DNA of 64,000 bases, from positions 1 to 64,000 of the forward strand of contig CAAGBI010000075.1 of NCBI GenBank assembly GCA_900768015.1, given 5' to 3'. This DNA is from an uncultured Alistipes sp. Its GTDB lineage: Bacteria > Bacteroidota > Bacteroidia > Bacteroidales > Rikenellaceae. The notes under the pieces were generated by a model. The model ran no database searches, had not been told where the DNA came from, and was given only the letters and a program-made list of their open reading frames with translations. Shown one piece after another: positions 1-8,162 of this stretch (its first letter is position 1; every line of letters starts with the position of its first letter). The translations under genes were made by a program, and so were the position numbers.

Positions 1-3
1 CTT

Positions 4-113
<110 letters not shown>

Positions 114-116
114 TTT

Positions 117-146
117 AAGCCGAATCCGTAAGGGTTCGGCTTTTTT
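117..146 (+). terminator. rRNA operon terminator
   Basis: Perfect stem AAGCCGAA / TTCGGCTT around a short loop, followed by a run of six T, directly after 5S rRNA. It is a classical intrinsic terminator. Confidence 0.9.
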
Positions 147-147
147 G

Positions 148-758
148 TGTTCAAGCACAAATGCCGAACCCCGGATTAAGGCTTAAAGAGCCGGCTATAG
201 CCGGTTATGTTTACAATCCTCCCCAAACCCCTCCGTTTGAAAAGGAGGGGCTTGTTGTAAGCCTTTGGCTTACCTCACCGAAGGTGAGAAATATACTCAG
301 TGTCACAACTTCGTTTTGCACGATATCTACGGCACTCTATGCAAAAATTAATAGGAGCAAGATTGGTGGTATATGCAAAAAGAAAAGGTGTTATGCAAAT
401 CTTGAGGCTCCTTTGAAGAGGTGGTTGCACACTAACCATTGCTACAATTTTCTTTAGTCATTGTTGTCGGCGAGGAGATCCTTCGCTGCGCTCAGGATGA
501 CAACATACGGAGCATTGCTCGTGACATATGATTAGGCGGTTAGAGTCTCTATTTTGCGTTCAGTCCGCTCAATCTCTCAATTCCTAATCGTAAAATACAG
601 ATTATCAGTAATTTACAAGCTTTTCCGTATTCATGTTTTGTCGCGCTTGTAACTGCTTGATAATCAGTAAGATGAAAAATTCGTAAAAATGAGTTTGTCA
701 TAGTGTTGATAATCAGTGAGTTATATCCCACGCCTCGGAAATATTCGAGGCTTAAAAA
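148..758. other. Non-coding stretch after the rRNA operon
   Basis: No gene is supported here; the two open frames lack a signal, a promoter context or protein-like composition. It holds short hairpins (AAGAGCCGGCTATAGCCGG at about 184-204; CCCCTCC...GGAGGGG at 229-249; TCACCGAAGGTGA at 276-288), a palindromic piece around GATCCTTCGCTGCGCTCAGG at 478-498, and three copies of GATWATCAGT at 600-609, 659-668 and 708-717. The first half resembles decayed intergenic repeat sequence. Confidence 0.6.
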
Positions 759-791
759 TTTGGTTTTGGGCTCTTTTGTGTCATAACTTTG
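759..791 (+). promoter_or_regulatory. Bacteroidetes-type promoter for the BACON lipoprotein pair
   Basis: TTTG at 759-762, a 21-base spacer and TAACTTTG at 784-791 match the Bacteroidetes sigma consensus TTTG/TAnnTTTG. The first ATG follows about 48 bases downstream, after an A/T-rich leader. Confidence 0.7.
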
Positions 792-838
792 CAGTAACGA
801 AAGGCACAAATGAATTAACAAACTAATACCTTATATTT

Positions 839-1216
839 ATGAAATCTATAAAATTATTATTGACGCTATTATCCATCTCACTCTTCTCTTGTGGGCCGTT
901 TGAGGAGGTTAACATGGGTTATCCCGAGTCAGTAACATTTTCAAAGGAGGGTGGCGTGGAGACTATCTCGGAGGATGATGCTAAGGCGTTTCGTCACATA
1001 TCCGTCATCGACTATAAAACTGCGGGCGAGGGTATGTATATAAGCAATGACGGCGAGGGTGGCTACTGCGAGTATGAGTGGTTACGCGCGGAGTCGGATC
1101 GTAGTAAAGAGTTGCGGATTATCGCCCAGCCCAATACTACTGGCAAGCCTCGCACTCTTTGGGTTGAGTTGTACTCTAGCTATAAGTATCATGTGATTAA
1201 AGTTGAACAGTTGTAA
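839..1216 (+). CDS. Small BACON-like lipoprotein
   Basis: A 125-residue secreted lipoprotein. Residues 1-18 form an SPII signal with lipobox LFSC (Cys18 is the likely lipidation site). The remainder looks like a single beta-sandwich of the BACON type: an early EGGVETI strand (in BACON proteins this glycine pair opens the domain), and a late strand set with PNTTGKPRT followed by a terminal HVIKVEQL strand, where BACON domains usually end in a I-x-V-x-Q strand. Function is unknown; BACON domains are thought to bind carbohydrate or mucin. It is the first gene of a two-gene unit with the similar lipoprotein 21 bases downstream. The start follows an A/T-rich leader typical of the phylum. The lipoprotein call is strong; the fold assignment is an inference from motifs. 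Confidence 0.75.
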   Translation: MKSIKLLLTLLSISLFSCGPFEEVNMGYPESVTFSKEGGVETISEDDAKAFRHISVIDYKTAGEGMYISNDGEGGYCEYEWLRAESDRSKELRIIAQPNTTGKPRTLWVELYSSYKYHVIKVEQL

Positions 1217-1237
1217 AACATTATAAAACTATAAGTT

Positions 1238-1690
1238 ATGAAAAAGTTATTTTTTGTTGCAGTTGCTGCAGTAGCATTTGTAAGCGTAGGTTGTGAGGAA
1301 ACAATTTTCCCAAACAAGATTGAGGATAAGCCATTCGTGGAGTTCTTCGAGGAGTCTATGGCGGTGGAGGCCGAGGGTGGCGAGGTGATTATCCCCGTGA
1401 CATCTACGGGCGTGGATAATGTGGAGATTATATTTGACTACTCTGACCGCTGGGAGGTCGATGAAGAGAATGGCGACCTTACACCCCAGGAGGGTTGGAT
1501 TAAGGTTGTCAAGGTTATTAATGAATACGAGGTGCCAACGCGAGCTTTGGCAAAGTGGGATTCGGGCATCTGCATTGTAGTTGAGCCAAACGCCACTGGC
1601 CACGAGCGCAAGGCGAAGATCTCGGTGCAGAGCTTTATGCTTCACGACACCATTGAGATTATCCAGAGCGCGGGAGAGGCGGCGGAGTAA
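1238..1690 (+). CDS. BACON-like lipoprotein
   Basis: A 150-residue lipoprotein. The signal at residues 1-18 ends in VSVGC with Cys19 as lipid anchor, and EE after the Cys is compatible with surface export in Bacteroidetes. The mature part carries the same single-domain pattern as its upstream neighbour: AEGGEVIIPV, then a charged loop, VEPNATGHERKAKISV, and a final TIEIIQSAG strand close to the usual BACON ending (I-x-Q). Both genes probably arose by duplication and are co-transcribed. A stem-loop at 1718-1745 ends the unit. No enzyme motif is seen; a role in glycan or mucin adhesion is only suggested by the domain family. Confidence 0.75.
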   Translation: MKKLFFVAVAAVAFVSVGCEETIFPNKIEDKPFVEFFEESMAVEAEGGEVIIPVTSTGVDNVEIIFDYSDRWEVDEENGDLTPQEGWIKVVKVINEYEVPTRALAKWDSGICIVVEPNATGHERKAKISVQSFMLHDTIEIIQSAGEAAE

Positions 1691-1717
1691 TCTATTTATT
1701 CAACCTCCTAATGAACT

Positions 1718-1745
1718 GGGGTGGCTAAATATCTTTTAGCCACCC
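1718..1745 (+). terminator. Hairpin GGGTGGCTAA...TTAGCCACCC
   Basis: Perfect stem GGGTGGCTAA / TTAGCCACCC with a six-base loop, right after the BACON pair. The T tract is weak. Related hairpins with the same CTAA...TTAG core recur at 18133, 30149, 39116 and 61728. Confidence 0.7.
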
Positions 1746-1784
1746 GCTTTATGTTTTGGTTCGGAGTAGAAAAGTTGCTGAAAA

Positions 1785-1816
1785 TTTGGTGAATAGGCCA
1801 AAAAAAATTACTTTTG
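1785..1816 (+). promoter_or_regulatory. Promoter for the 765-residue lipoprotein
   Basis: TTTG at 1785-1788, a 20-base spacer and TACTTTTG at 1809-1816. This implies a long leader of about 135 bases before the ATG at 1958, in which I see no clear riboswitch. Confidence 0.65.
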
Positions 1817-1957
1817 TATTGGAGAATTGTTGCTTTATCCCAATTAAAAGCCCATGGGGTGGTCGTGCATGTCTACTGCCGTGGCGCAATTAGCGTGGGA
1901 GTGGCGATGCAATATATTGATATAAAATAATTTACAAACTAATACAACTAACAAACT

Positions 1958-4255
1958 ATGAAAAGACTTAATTGGTTGATGATGCTCTTGACAGCCTTCA
2001 CTTTGTCATTTGCAGCATGTACAGAGCCCACTCCCGAGCCTAAGCCCGTGCCTCCCACACCCGTGGAGCTTACATTCGAGGCTTCGGTAGCAGAGACAAC
2101 ACGCACTTCGGCGTTTATCAATGTAACCCCCTCAAATCTCGAGGCGGACTACCTCGCAGTGGTATATCCCGCAGCGGTTGTTGAGCAGAGTGCATCAGAT
2201 GCTGAGCTCGTAGTGAAGATCTACGCAGAGTTTGCAGCATATGCCGAGACTCAGGAGAAGACATTCGTAGAGTACATGGCAGAGGTTGTTAAGCGTGGCG
2301 CATTGGAGAACCACGAGGTTAAGGGCCTTGCGCAGAATGCTAACTACTACTTGCTCGTATTTGGCGTAGACGCTGAGGCAGAGTATGCTGCATCAACAGA
2401 GATTACAGCCGTAAAGTTCAAGACTCAGGATGTTCAGCAGTCAGCATGTACCTTTACCGTTAAGAGCGAGGTTTACCTCACTACTGCGGCCCTTACTGTG
2501 ACACCATCGGACAACAAGCAGGCTTGGCACCTCGTGAATGTCCCCGTGGAGGAGATGCAGACATACACAAAGGAGGATGGCGAGTATGGCTGGTCACAGA
2601 CGGAGTTCTTCCAGCACTATCTTAACACTGAGATCGAGGCTCTCGAGGCTGAGGGTATGACAGAGCAGCAGATTAAGGATAAGCTCATCCACACTGGTTA
2701 TCGCACACTCAATGCTGTAGGTCTCCAGCCTAAGACTAAGTATGCAGCCCTCGTAGCGGGTGTTCAGTATGATGAGGCTGGTGTTGCTGTAACAACTGAG
2801 ATCAAGGAGTTGCGTTATAACTCTGGTGAGGCTGCTAACAGCGATCTCGCTTTCGACATCCAGGTTACAAACATCGAGCACTACTCTGCAGACATCAAGA
2901 TTACTCCCTCGGATGCTGCGGCTGAGTACTACTACTATATCGGCTTTATCGACTCAAAGAAGAAGAGCATGAAGCCTATCGACATCGCAAATGCCGCTAT
3001 CACAGAGTATCTCTACTACTGGGATGAGAATGGCCAGCTCGCAATCCGTGAGCCCCACACTGGTGTAGCAGACTTGAGTGGCTATGAGCTCAACATCGCC
3101 GAGACTGAGTACTTCATCGTGGCATTCAGCTTCGAGGCTAACCCAACTTACGGCACCATCATCAACGAGGAGACTGGCGAGTATGACACCAACCCTGGTA
3201 CTATCACATCGGCTCCCGTATATGTGTCGTTCAAGACTCCCGAGCATGGCGATGCTTACAACGCTGATTTCAAGTTCAAGTTCACAGAGGTAGGTCCTTA
3301 CGACTTCACTTTTGAGATTGAGTCAAGCGATCCTTCAATCTACTACCAGCCCGGTATCGCATACCCTGATGGCTTTAATCCCGAGTCAGCTATTGCGGCG
3401 TCAGCAGACCAGCTCGCTCTCGTAATGCAGATGTGCATGGAGGGTCAGAGCCCATGTCTCACACACCAGGAGGCTTTGGACAAGCTCAAGCAGCAGGGCT
3501 ATCCCTACCGCAATGGCAGCGCTAAGTTCTATGTAGCAAACCTCGAACCCAACAAGACATATATGGGTTATGTCTTGGCTATCGATGTTAAGACTGGTAA
3601 GTTCGCGAAGTGCTACTTCGACCTGAATTCTACCGTTACAACAACTGCTGTAGGTGATGTAGACCCCACAATCGAGATCTTGGGCGTGTACAATGGCGAG
3701 CACGAGGCAGGTAGCATCTTTGGCGATGCTGCGATGACTGCAGGCAAGCCTATCGTTGCTGTTACACACAAGAACCTTGATGGCGCATCGGCACTCTTCA
3801 CAGCTATCAGCGCAGACCCATTTGCTGATGTTAACGCTCTCGCTGACCGCTATATCATCTCTGAGTTCCGTGGCTACTGGAGCGAGATTAAGAACCTTAA
3901 TGTACCCTACGAGTTCTTCATCGCCGAGTGGGATATCGAGCAGACTATCGTATCATACGCTCAGGATGCTGAGGGCCGCGAGGGTAAGGTAGCGCGTATG
4001 GGCGTTACACCTTCACAGGTTGGCGAAATCGAGGAGCTTCGCGCATATGTCGAGGAGCGTAACAGCGCTGCAGTTGCGGCTATGTGCCAGTCAATTGTTG
4101 TGAACAACGAGGCAGCTCCCGCTTTGGAGTGCATCTGGGGTGAGGAGGTTGCTCCTTTGCGCGGCGCAGAGGTTATCTACCACGAGGTAGAGGCTTTGGC
4201 ACTTCCCGCTGGCGACCTTGTGAATGTTGCAGTCGTTAAGAGCTTCGCGTTCTAA
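1958..4255 (+). CDS. Large multi-module Fn3-like lipoprotein
   Basis: A 765-residue lipoprotein. The signal ends at SFAAC (Cys20), followed by a Pro-rich tether (TEPTPEPKPVPPTP). Then come about four tandem modules of 110-130 residues. Each has a beta-strand pair with a TPS[DN] turn, a helical insert, and a GLxxNxxYYLLVFG-like strand: around residues 38-155, 160-285, 290-430 and 435-560. A distinct C-terminal part (GEHEAGSIFGDAAMTAGK, then EIEELRAYVEERN) is shared with the next gene. No catalytic motif is visible. It is a paralog of the downstream 681-residue protein and more distantly of the two lipoproteins at 39760-42788. A surface-exposed binding or adhesin role is inferred only from anchor and architecture. 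Confidence 0.8.
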   Translation: MKRLNWLMMLLTAFTLSFAACTEPTPEPKPVPPTPVELTFEASVAETTRTSAFINVTPSNLEADYLAVVYPAAVVEQSASDAELVVKIYAEFAAYAETQEKTFVEYMAEVVKRGALENHEVKGLAQNANYYLLVFGVDAEAEYAASTEITAVKFKTQDVQQSACTFTVKSEVYLTTAALTVTPSDNKQAWHLVNVPVEEMQTYTKEDGEYGWSQTEFFQHYLNTEIEALEAEGMTEQQIKDKLIHTGYRTLNAVGLQPKTKYAALVAGVQYDEAGVAVTTEIKELRYNSGEAANSDLAFDIQVTNIEHYSADIKITPSDAAAEYYYYIGFIDSKKKSMKPIDIANAAITEYLYYWDENGQLAIREPHTGVADLSGYELNIAETEYFIVAFSFEANPTYGTIINEETGEYDTNPGTITSAPVYVSFKTPEHGDAYNADFKFKFTEVGPYDFTFEIESSDPSIYYQPGIAYPDGFNPESAIAASADQLALVMQMCMEGQSPCLTHQEALDKLKQQGYPYRNGSAKFYVANLEPNKTYMGYVLAIDVKTGKFAKCYFDLNSTVTTTAVGDVDPTIEILGVYNGEHEAGSIFGDAAMTAGKPIVAVTHKNLDGASALFTAISADPFADVNALADRYIISEFRGYWSEIKNLNVPYEFFIAEWDIEQTIVSYAQDAEGREGKVARMGVTPSQVGEIEELRAYVEERNSAAVAAMCQSIVVNNEAAPALECIWGEEVAPLRGAEVIYHEVEALALPAGDLVNVAVVKSFAF

Positions 4256-4280
4256 TTTACTTGCTTAAAATTAACTATTT

Positions 4281-4310
4281 AGGGGCGTGTTCTTTCGAGG
4301 CACGCCCTTA
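4281..4310 (+). terminator. Terminator after the 765-residue lipoprotein
   Basis: Stem GGGCGTG / CACGCCC with a loop containing TTCTTTCGAGG, just after the stop codon. It is followed by TTAATAATAA rather than a pure T tract. Confidence 0.6.
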
Positions 4311-4326
4311 ATAATAAGTTGGAAAT

Positions 4327-6372
4327 ATGAGAAACATGCTTAATAAATTGTGGGCTATAGTGGCACTTATGGCCGTCGCCGTAGCTTGTGGTCGCGAGGT
4401 CGACCCACCGCCATCACCCACTCCCATCCCCGATTTCCGTGTGGAGATTGACGATGTAACGCGCTCTACCGTCACCGTGAGCGTTGCCCCCTCGGAGAAG
4501 ATTGCGGACTATATATGCGTTGTCGAGGAGCGTAGCGTGGTGGATGAGTTCACGCAGAGCAAATTTGTTATCGCCACTGTGTTCCAGGAGCTTACGGAGG
4601 AGGCGTCATCTAAGGGCCTCACTCTTGCGGAGTATATGCCCACGGTGGTGGATAATGGAGTGATTGAGGGTGCTACCTTCTCGGGCTTGTCGCTCGACAC
4701 GGAGTATTACATCTTGGTGTTTGGTGTAAATGAAAAGTACGAGGCCTGCACCGAGCTTACAAAGGTGGCGTTCAGGACTTTGGCTGTTGAGAAGAGCGAC
4801 TGCACATTCGAGGTTGCTACCGAGGTTGTGGATAATAGCGTGACTATCAGTGTTGTACCCTCGGATAAGGAGATGTACTGGTATCTCTGCACCATGCCTA
4901 AGAGCAACTACGACTACTATGTAACCGATGAGAATGGCTACAAGATGTCGGAGGGTTATTTTTATGAGTACTACTTCCAGCAGGACATCAACGCCTATCG
5001 TGGCGCGGGATATACCGACCAGCAGATTATAGATGCGCTTATCCATCGTGGCGACCTACAGCTTCAGGCGAGTGGCCTCAATGAGTTTACCGACTACTAT
5101 ATCCTCGTTGCGGGCCTTATTATGGACTCGGAGGGCATAGTCATCTGCACCGATATCGCTAAGCATAGCTACACCACCGAGGCTGCGGCTAAGTCGGCTA
5201 TGACATTCGAGATTGAGGTGTGGGATGTGAAGCAGATGGAGGCATCGTTCCGCATCACCCCCTCGAACAACAACGACAAGTATTGCGCACTCTGCCAGCC
5301 CTGGGATGGCGTCTCTACGGCTGACGAGGTTATGCACCAGATTGTCGACCAGTGGGGTGGCTGGATGGAGATTATGGCCGACGATAAGGGTATGGTCGAG
5401 CACTCGGGAAGCAGTGCCATGCGACTCCCCGCAGCCGATACAGACTACTATATCATCGCCTTTGGCTACGATGGCGGTATCACCACCGATGCCTATATGA
5501 AGACCTTCCGCACGCTCCCTGGTGGTAGTGTCGAGGAGGTGGAGTTTACGATTGCTGCATCGAACATCTCGCCCTATGGCTTTAACATGAATATCACCTC
5601 TTCGGATCCTACAATCTACTATATCCCAGGTGCTTGCGTGCCCGCAGAGTATAACGAAGAGCAGTATATGGCGTGGGAGAGGGAGGCCTTCGACTACTAC
5701 TACAACGGCTCGAAGGATTTTAATCCGAGTATCACCATCGCCGAGGTGCTCGACCAGTACTACTACAACGGCTCGAGCAGCGTTATGGTGTCGGGACTCC
5801 TGCCAGATACCGAGATTATGGCATACATCTACGCCTTGGATAGCCGCACAGGCGAGATAGTCAAGACCTTTACTTTTGAGAATGTGGCGCGCACCTCGAC
5901 ACTCGGCGAGGCTAACCCACAGGTGGAGATCGTAGGTTACTACTCTGGCGATGACGAGGCGGGCTCAATCTTCGGCAATGCAGCCCTCTCGGCGGGTAAG
6001 GCTATCATCGTTGTTAAGTACACCAACCTTGACAACGCCCGCACGCTCTTTACTACAATGCTCGAGGGTGACTGCTCGTATTCGAGTGCCTACCCCGACC
6101 GTGAGCTCTGGACATTGGCTACGGGCTACTGGGCTACATGCTCAATGTCGCAGCCCTATGGCTTCTACACCTCGGAGTGGAATGCCGACATGACAGCCTT
6201 GGCCTACTGCGTCGACACAAACGGCAAGGTTGGCGAGATTGGCCGCTGCTATGCTTGTGCTACGGCAGAGAATAAGAGCGACATCGAGGAGCTCCGCGCG
6301 CTTGTTGACGAGCTAAATGGCGCTACCCGCTCGTCGCTTGCGCTGCCCCGCTCGATAGTTGTTAGTGAGTAG
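4327..6372 (+). CDS. Large multi-module Fn3-like lipoprotein, paralog of the previous gene
   Basis: A 681-residue lipoprotein. The signal peptide ends at VAVAC (Cys21), and the tether is DPPPSPTPIPD. The same modules as in the neighbour follow: TLAEYMPTVVDNG then GLSLDTEYYILVFGVN in module 1; a second with YTDQQIIDALIHRGDLQLQA, matching MTEQQIKDKLIHTGYRTLNA upstream; a shortened third; and the C-terminal block DDEAGSIFGNAALSAGKAI plus SDIEELRALVDELN. The clear residue-level match shows the two genes are tandem duplicates. The third module is shorter than in the first paralog and the C terminus ends soon after IVVSE. The function is unknown. A strong terminator at 6396-6434 follows. A diverged copy of this gene's last 100 bases is found again at 7685-7786. 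Confidence 0.8.
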   Translation: MRNMLNKLWAIVALMAVAVACGREVDPPPSPTPIPDFRVEIDDVTRSTVTVSVAPSEKIADYICVVEERSVVDEFTQSKFVIATVFQELTEEASSKGLTLAEYMPTVVDNGVIEGATFSGLSLDTEYYILVFGVNEKYEACTELTKVAFRTLAVEKSDCTFEVATEVVDNSVTISVVPSDKEMYWYLCTMPKSNYDYYVTDENGYKMSEGYFYEYYFQQDINAYRGAGYTDQQIIDALIHRGDLQLQASGLNEFTDYYILVAGLIMDSEGIVICTDIAKHSYTTEAAAKSAMTFEIEVWDVKQMEASFRITPSNNNDKYCALCQPWDGVSTADEVMHQIVDQWGGWMEIMADDKGMVEHSGSSAMRLPAADTDYYIIAFGYDGGITTDAYMKTFRTLPGGSVEEVEFTIAASNISPYGFNMNITSSDPTIYYIPGACVPAEYNEEQYMAWEREAFDYYYNGSKDFNPSITIAEVLDQYYYNGSSSVMVSGLLPDTEIMAYIYALDSRTGEIVKTFTFENVARTSTLGEANPQVEIVGYYSGDDEAGSIFGNAALSAGKAIIVVKYTNLDNARTLFTTMLEGDCSYSSAYPDRELWTLATGYWATCSMSQPYGFYTSEWNADMTALAYCVDTNGKVGEIGRCYACATAENKSDIEELRALVDELNGATRSSLALPRSIVVSE

Positions 6373-6395
6373 CGCGAGAATTTTATTGAACAGAC

Positions 6396-6434
6396 ATTGC
6401 GGGTTACATTTTTGTAACCCGCAATGTTTTTTTT
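6396..6434 (+). terminator. Intrinsic terminator of the 681-residue lipoprotein
   Basis: Stem ATTGCGGGTTAC / GTAACCCGCAAT with loop ATTTTT and a following T8 run. The same hairpin is repeated at 7810-7845. The rest of the 6373-6769 gap is A/T-rich sequence with no gene, ending in the promoter at 6652. Confidence 0.9.
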
Positions 6435-6625
6435 GTTTAGGGTTTAGGGTAGGAGGAGCAGAAGAGGGTAGAGGTATGTGGAATGTATTAGGGTGTGATG
6501 GGAGGAAGCGAAAGCGTCAATTAACATATTTAACATAAGCTCCAATCCTACTCTAACTACCTCCTCTACTCCCTATATTCTAAAAAAAATAAAACTATGT
6601 TTAAAAGTTATAAGAAAAAATTATA

Positions 6626-6683
6626 GGGGGGGGTAATTTGATAACGAAAAATTTGTTTTTGACTTTGCTGTGCGCTATCTTTG
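6626..6683 (+). promoter_or_regulatory. Promoter with upstream G8 tract
   Basis: TTTG at 6652-6655, a 20-base spacer and TATCTTTG at 6676-6683, a near-perfect Bacteroidetes promoter. A run of eight G at 6626-6633 lies 18 bases before the -33 element, after AAAAAATTATA. The copy at 8007-8064 has the same G8 and the same 18-base distance. Confidence 0.75.
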
Positions 6684-6769
6684 CATAAACAAATAGCTGT
6701 ATTGCTTGTAGTTGAGGCTATCCTGCTACGGTGCAATACTTGATATTATTACTTTAAAACCTTGCAACT

Positions 6770-7414
6770 ATGAAAAAGTTTCAGTATTTAGCACTACTCC
6801 TTGCTGCGTTTATGACAATCTCTTGCGAAAAGCATATTGTCAATAATCAGGATGTCGACTCAGACCAGACTATTGTTAGCAATGATGATAATAATGATGT
6901 TAATAAGGATGATAACAACACCAATAATGATGATAATGAGCAGGATGATGTTATTGTTGACTGGGCTCCATTAGAGTTGTTTGTATATCTTAGCGATGCG
7001 GATGGAAACAATCTGCTTGATCCCGAGTATGAGCATGCTTACGACAGTGCAAACATTGTGCTTACATATGAGGGTAAGGAGTATGAGGTAAACAACTATT
7101 TAATTCCTAATGAGCCTAAGGTTCAACCTATGGCGTATCTTGCAGTCTTTGATGCACCATACATTTGTCACGATACTAAGGGTGTTGCACGTCTGACCAT
7201 TGGTGAGTGGGGAAGAAATGAAAAGTGGGATATGGCTACAGTTGATGTTGCATGGGGCGATGGCACAACCGATACGTTTGCTTTCTCGCATGATTTCACT
7301 TACAATCCAGAGTATCGCAATGATGCAGATAATGGTTGGGGCTTTACATTCACTACGCAGTACTATCTCAATGGTGAGTCTCATGATGGCTGCATGTACT
7401 ACCTTGTGAAGTAA
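6770..7414 (+). CDS. Small lipoprotein with Asn/Asp-rich tether
   Basis: A 214-residue lipoprotein. Residues 1-20 form an SPII signal (MTISC, then EK). Residues 24-65 are a low-complexity Asp/Asn linker (for example NDDNNDVNKDDNN), which probably spaces the globular part from the membrane. The mature domain (about 70-214) is beta-rich and ends QYYLNGESHDGCMYYLVK; it has no catalytic motif I recognise. The gene has its own promoter and a bidirectional hairpin at 7436. It sits at the same place in a duplicated unit as the lipoprotein at 8163, and the signal peptides are alike, but the mature domains do not align. That points to cargo replacement or very fast divergence. Function is unknown. Confidence 0.75.
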   Translation: MKKFQYLALLLAAFMTISCEKHIVNNQDVDSDQTIVSNDDNNDVNKDDNNTNNDDNEQDDVIVDWAPLELFVYLSDADGNNLLDPEYEHAYDSANIVLTYEGKEYEVNNYLIPNEPKVQPMAYLAVFDAPYICHDTKGVARLTIGEWGRNEKWDMATVDVAWGDGTTDTFAFSHDFTYNPEYRNDADNGWGFTFTTQYYLNGESHDGCMYYLVK

Positions 7415-7435
7415 TATACAACGAAATACGAGAGG

Positions 7436-7468
7436 AAAAATGCCACAAGCAAACGCTTGTGGCATTTT
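7436..7468. terminator. Bidirectional hairpin terminator (copy 1)
   Basis: Stem AAAATGCCACAAGC / GCTTGTGGCATTTT with an AAAC loop, A-rich on one side and T-rich on the other, so it can end transcription from both sides. It is repeated at 8989-9020. It is followed by A/T-rich repeats of ATTACTCATTGCT/AATT type to about 7523. Confidence 0.85.
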
Positions 7469-7524
7469 ATATTACTCATTGCTAATTACTCATTACTCAT
7501 TACTAATTGCTCATTGCTCATTAG

Positions 7525-7684
7525 TTACGGTACTGGGTCGTAGCCCGAGCCACCCCAGGGGTTGCAGCGCAATATGCGCCAGATGGCAAGCAACGAACCC
7601 TTAATCGGGCCATGCTTGCGTAGTGCCTGTATGGCGTATGCCGAGCAGGTGGGCGTAAAGCGGCAGCAGGGTGGCTTCAAGGGC
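7525..7684 (-). pseudogene. Truncated second copy of yidD
   Basis: This encodes the C-terminal 53 residues of Yid[19 protein letters not shown], then the conserved [20 protein letters not shown] and the GGSGYDPVP end. It is nearly identical to the intact gene at 9070. The first 25 or so codons, including the start, are missing: at about 7685 the sequence switches abruptly to the tail of a large lipoprotein gene on the opposite strand. The fragment has no start signal of its own in the right place and is almost surely non-functional. It marks one edge of a tandem duplication whose unit runs from the end of a large lipoprotein gene to the middle of yidD. Confidence 0.85.
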
Positions 7685-7786
7685 GATATCGAGGAGTTAC
7701 GCACGCTCGTCAACGAGTTTGATGATGCTACTCGCTAGTCGAACTTCTCTCTCGAGCTTCCCCACTCATTGGTTGTCAACGAGTAG
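7685..7786 (+). pseudogene. C-terminal remnant of a third large lipoprotein paralog
   Basis: Read in frame, it gives [17 protein letters not shown], a TAG stop at 7736-7738, then SNFSLELPHSLVVNE and a final stop. This aligns with the last residues of the 681-residue lipoprotein (DIEELRALVDELNGATR ... SIVVSE). The internal stop and the missing upstream part show it is a dead fragment. It is followed by the same GCGTGAGAATTTTATTGAAC tail and the same terminator as the intact gene. Confidence 0.8.
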
Positions 7787-7809
7787 CGTGAGAATTTTAT
7801 TGAACAGAC

Positions 7810-7845
7810 ATTGCGGGTTACATTTTTGTAACCCGCAATATTTTT
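7810..7845 (+). terminator. Duplicated terminator (copy of 6396-6434)
   Basis: Same stem ATTGCGGGTTAC / GTAACCCGCAAT and ATTTTT loop as at 6396, with a shorter T run. It follows the lipoprotein remnant. Between here and the promoter at 8033 there is no gene. Confidence 0.85.
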
Positions 7846-8006
7846 GTAAATAGCTATATTGTGATGATTTTTCGTGTTAACATGATGTGCGGTCTCTATG
7901 CCGTATGTTGCTGTATGAGGTTTCTGTTGTGAAAAGTTGTGTTTTTGAAAATTGTCAATGAAATCGTGTAATGTGCATAATATCAGCGCTATAAGAAAAA
8001 TTTATA

Positions 8007-8064
8007 GGGGGGGGTAAATTTATAATAAAAAATTTGTTTTTAGGGTATAGAAGTGTTATATTTG
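8007..8064 (+). promoter_or_regulatory. Promoter with upstream G8 tract (second copy)
   Basis: G8 at 8007-8014, TTTG at 8033-8036, a 20-base spacer and TATATTTG at 8057-8064. The arrangement equals that at 6626-6683, with AAAAATTTATA before the G run. Confidence 0.75.
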
Positions 8065-8162
8065 TCAAAACGAGATGATTATGCTACATCGTAATAGGTC
8101 TTTATAAAAGACTATATTCGTGTGGTAGACGACTTAATATTAATCTCTAAAACCTAAAAACT

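Noticed and set aside
161..457. Open frame behind 5S rRNA (98 codons)
   Set aside because: It runs through short hairpins and repeat-like sequence (the NPPQTPPFEKEG text is a well-known product of a translated intergenic repeat), with no promoter or leader and no protein-like composition.
549..821. Minus-strand open frame upstream of the first lipoprotein
   Set aside because: It covers the spaced GATWATCAGT motifs and the plus-strand promoter and has no recognisable domain.
1817..1957. Possible riboswitch in the leader of the 765-residue lipoprotein gene
   Set aside because: The leader is long, but I find no known aptamer consensus or convincing stem set.
7100..7465. Minus-strand open frame opposite the small lipoprotein
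   Set aside because: It crosses the bidirectional terminator and is opposite a lipoprotein with a good promoter and signal peptide.
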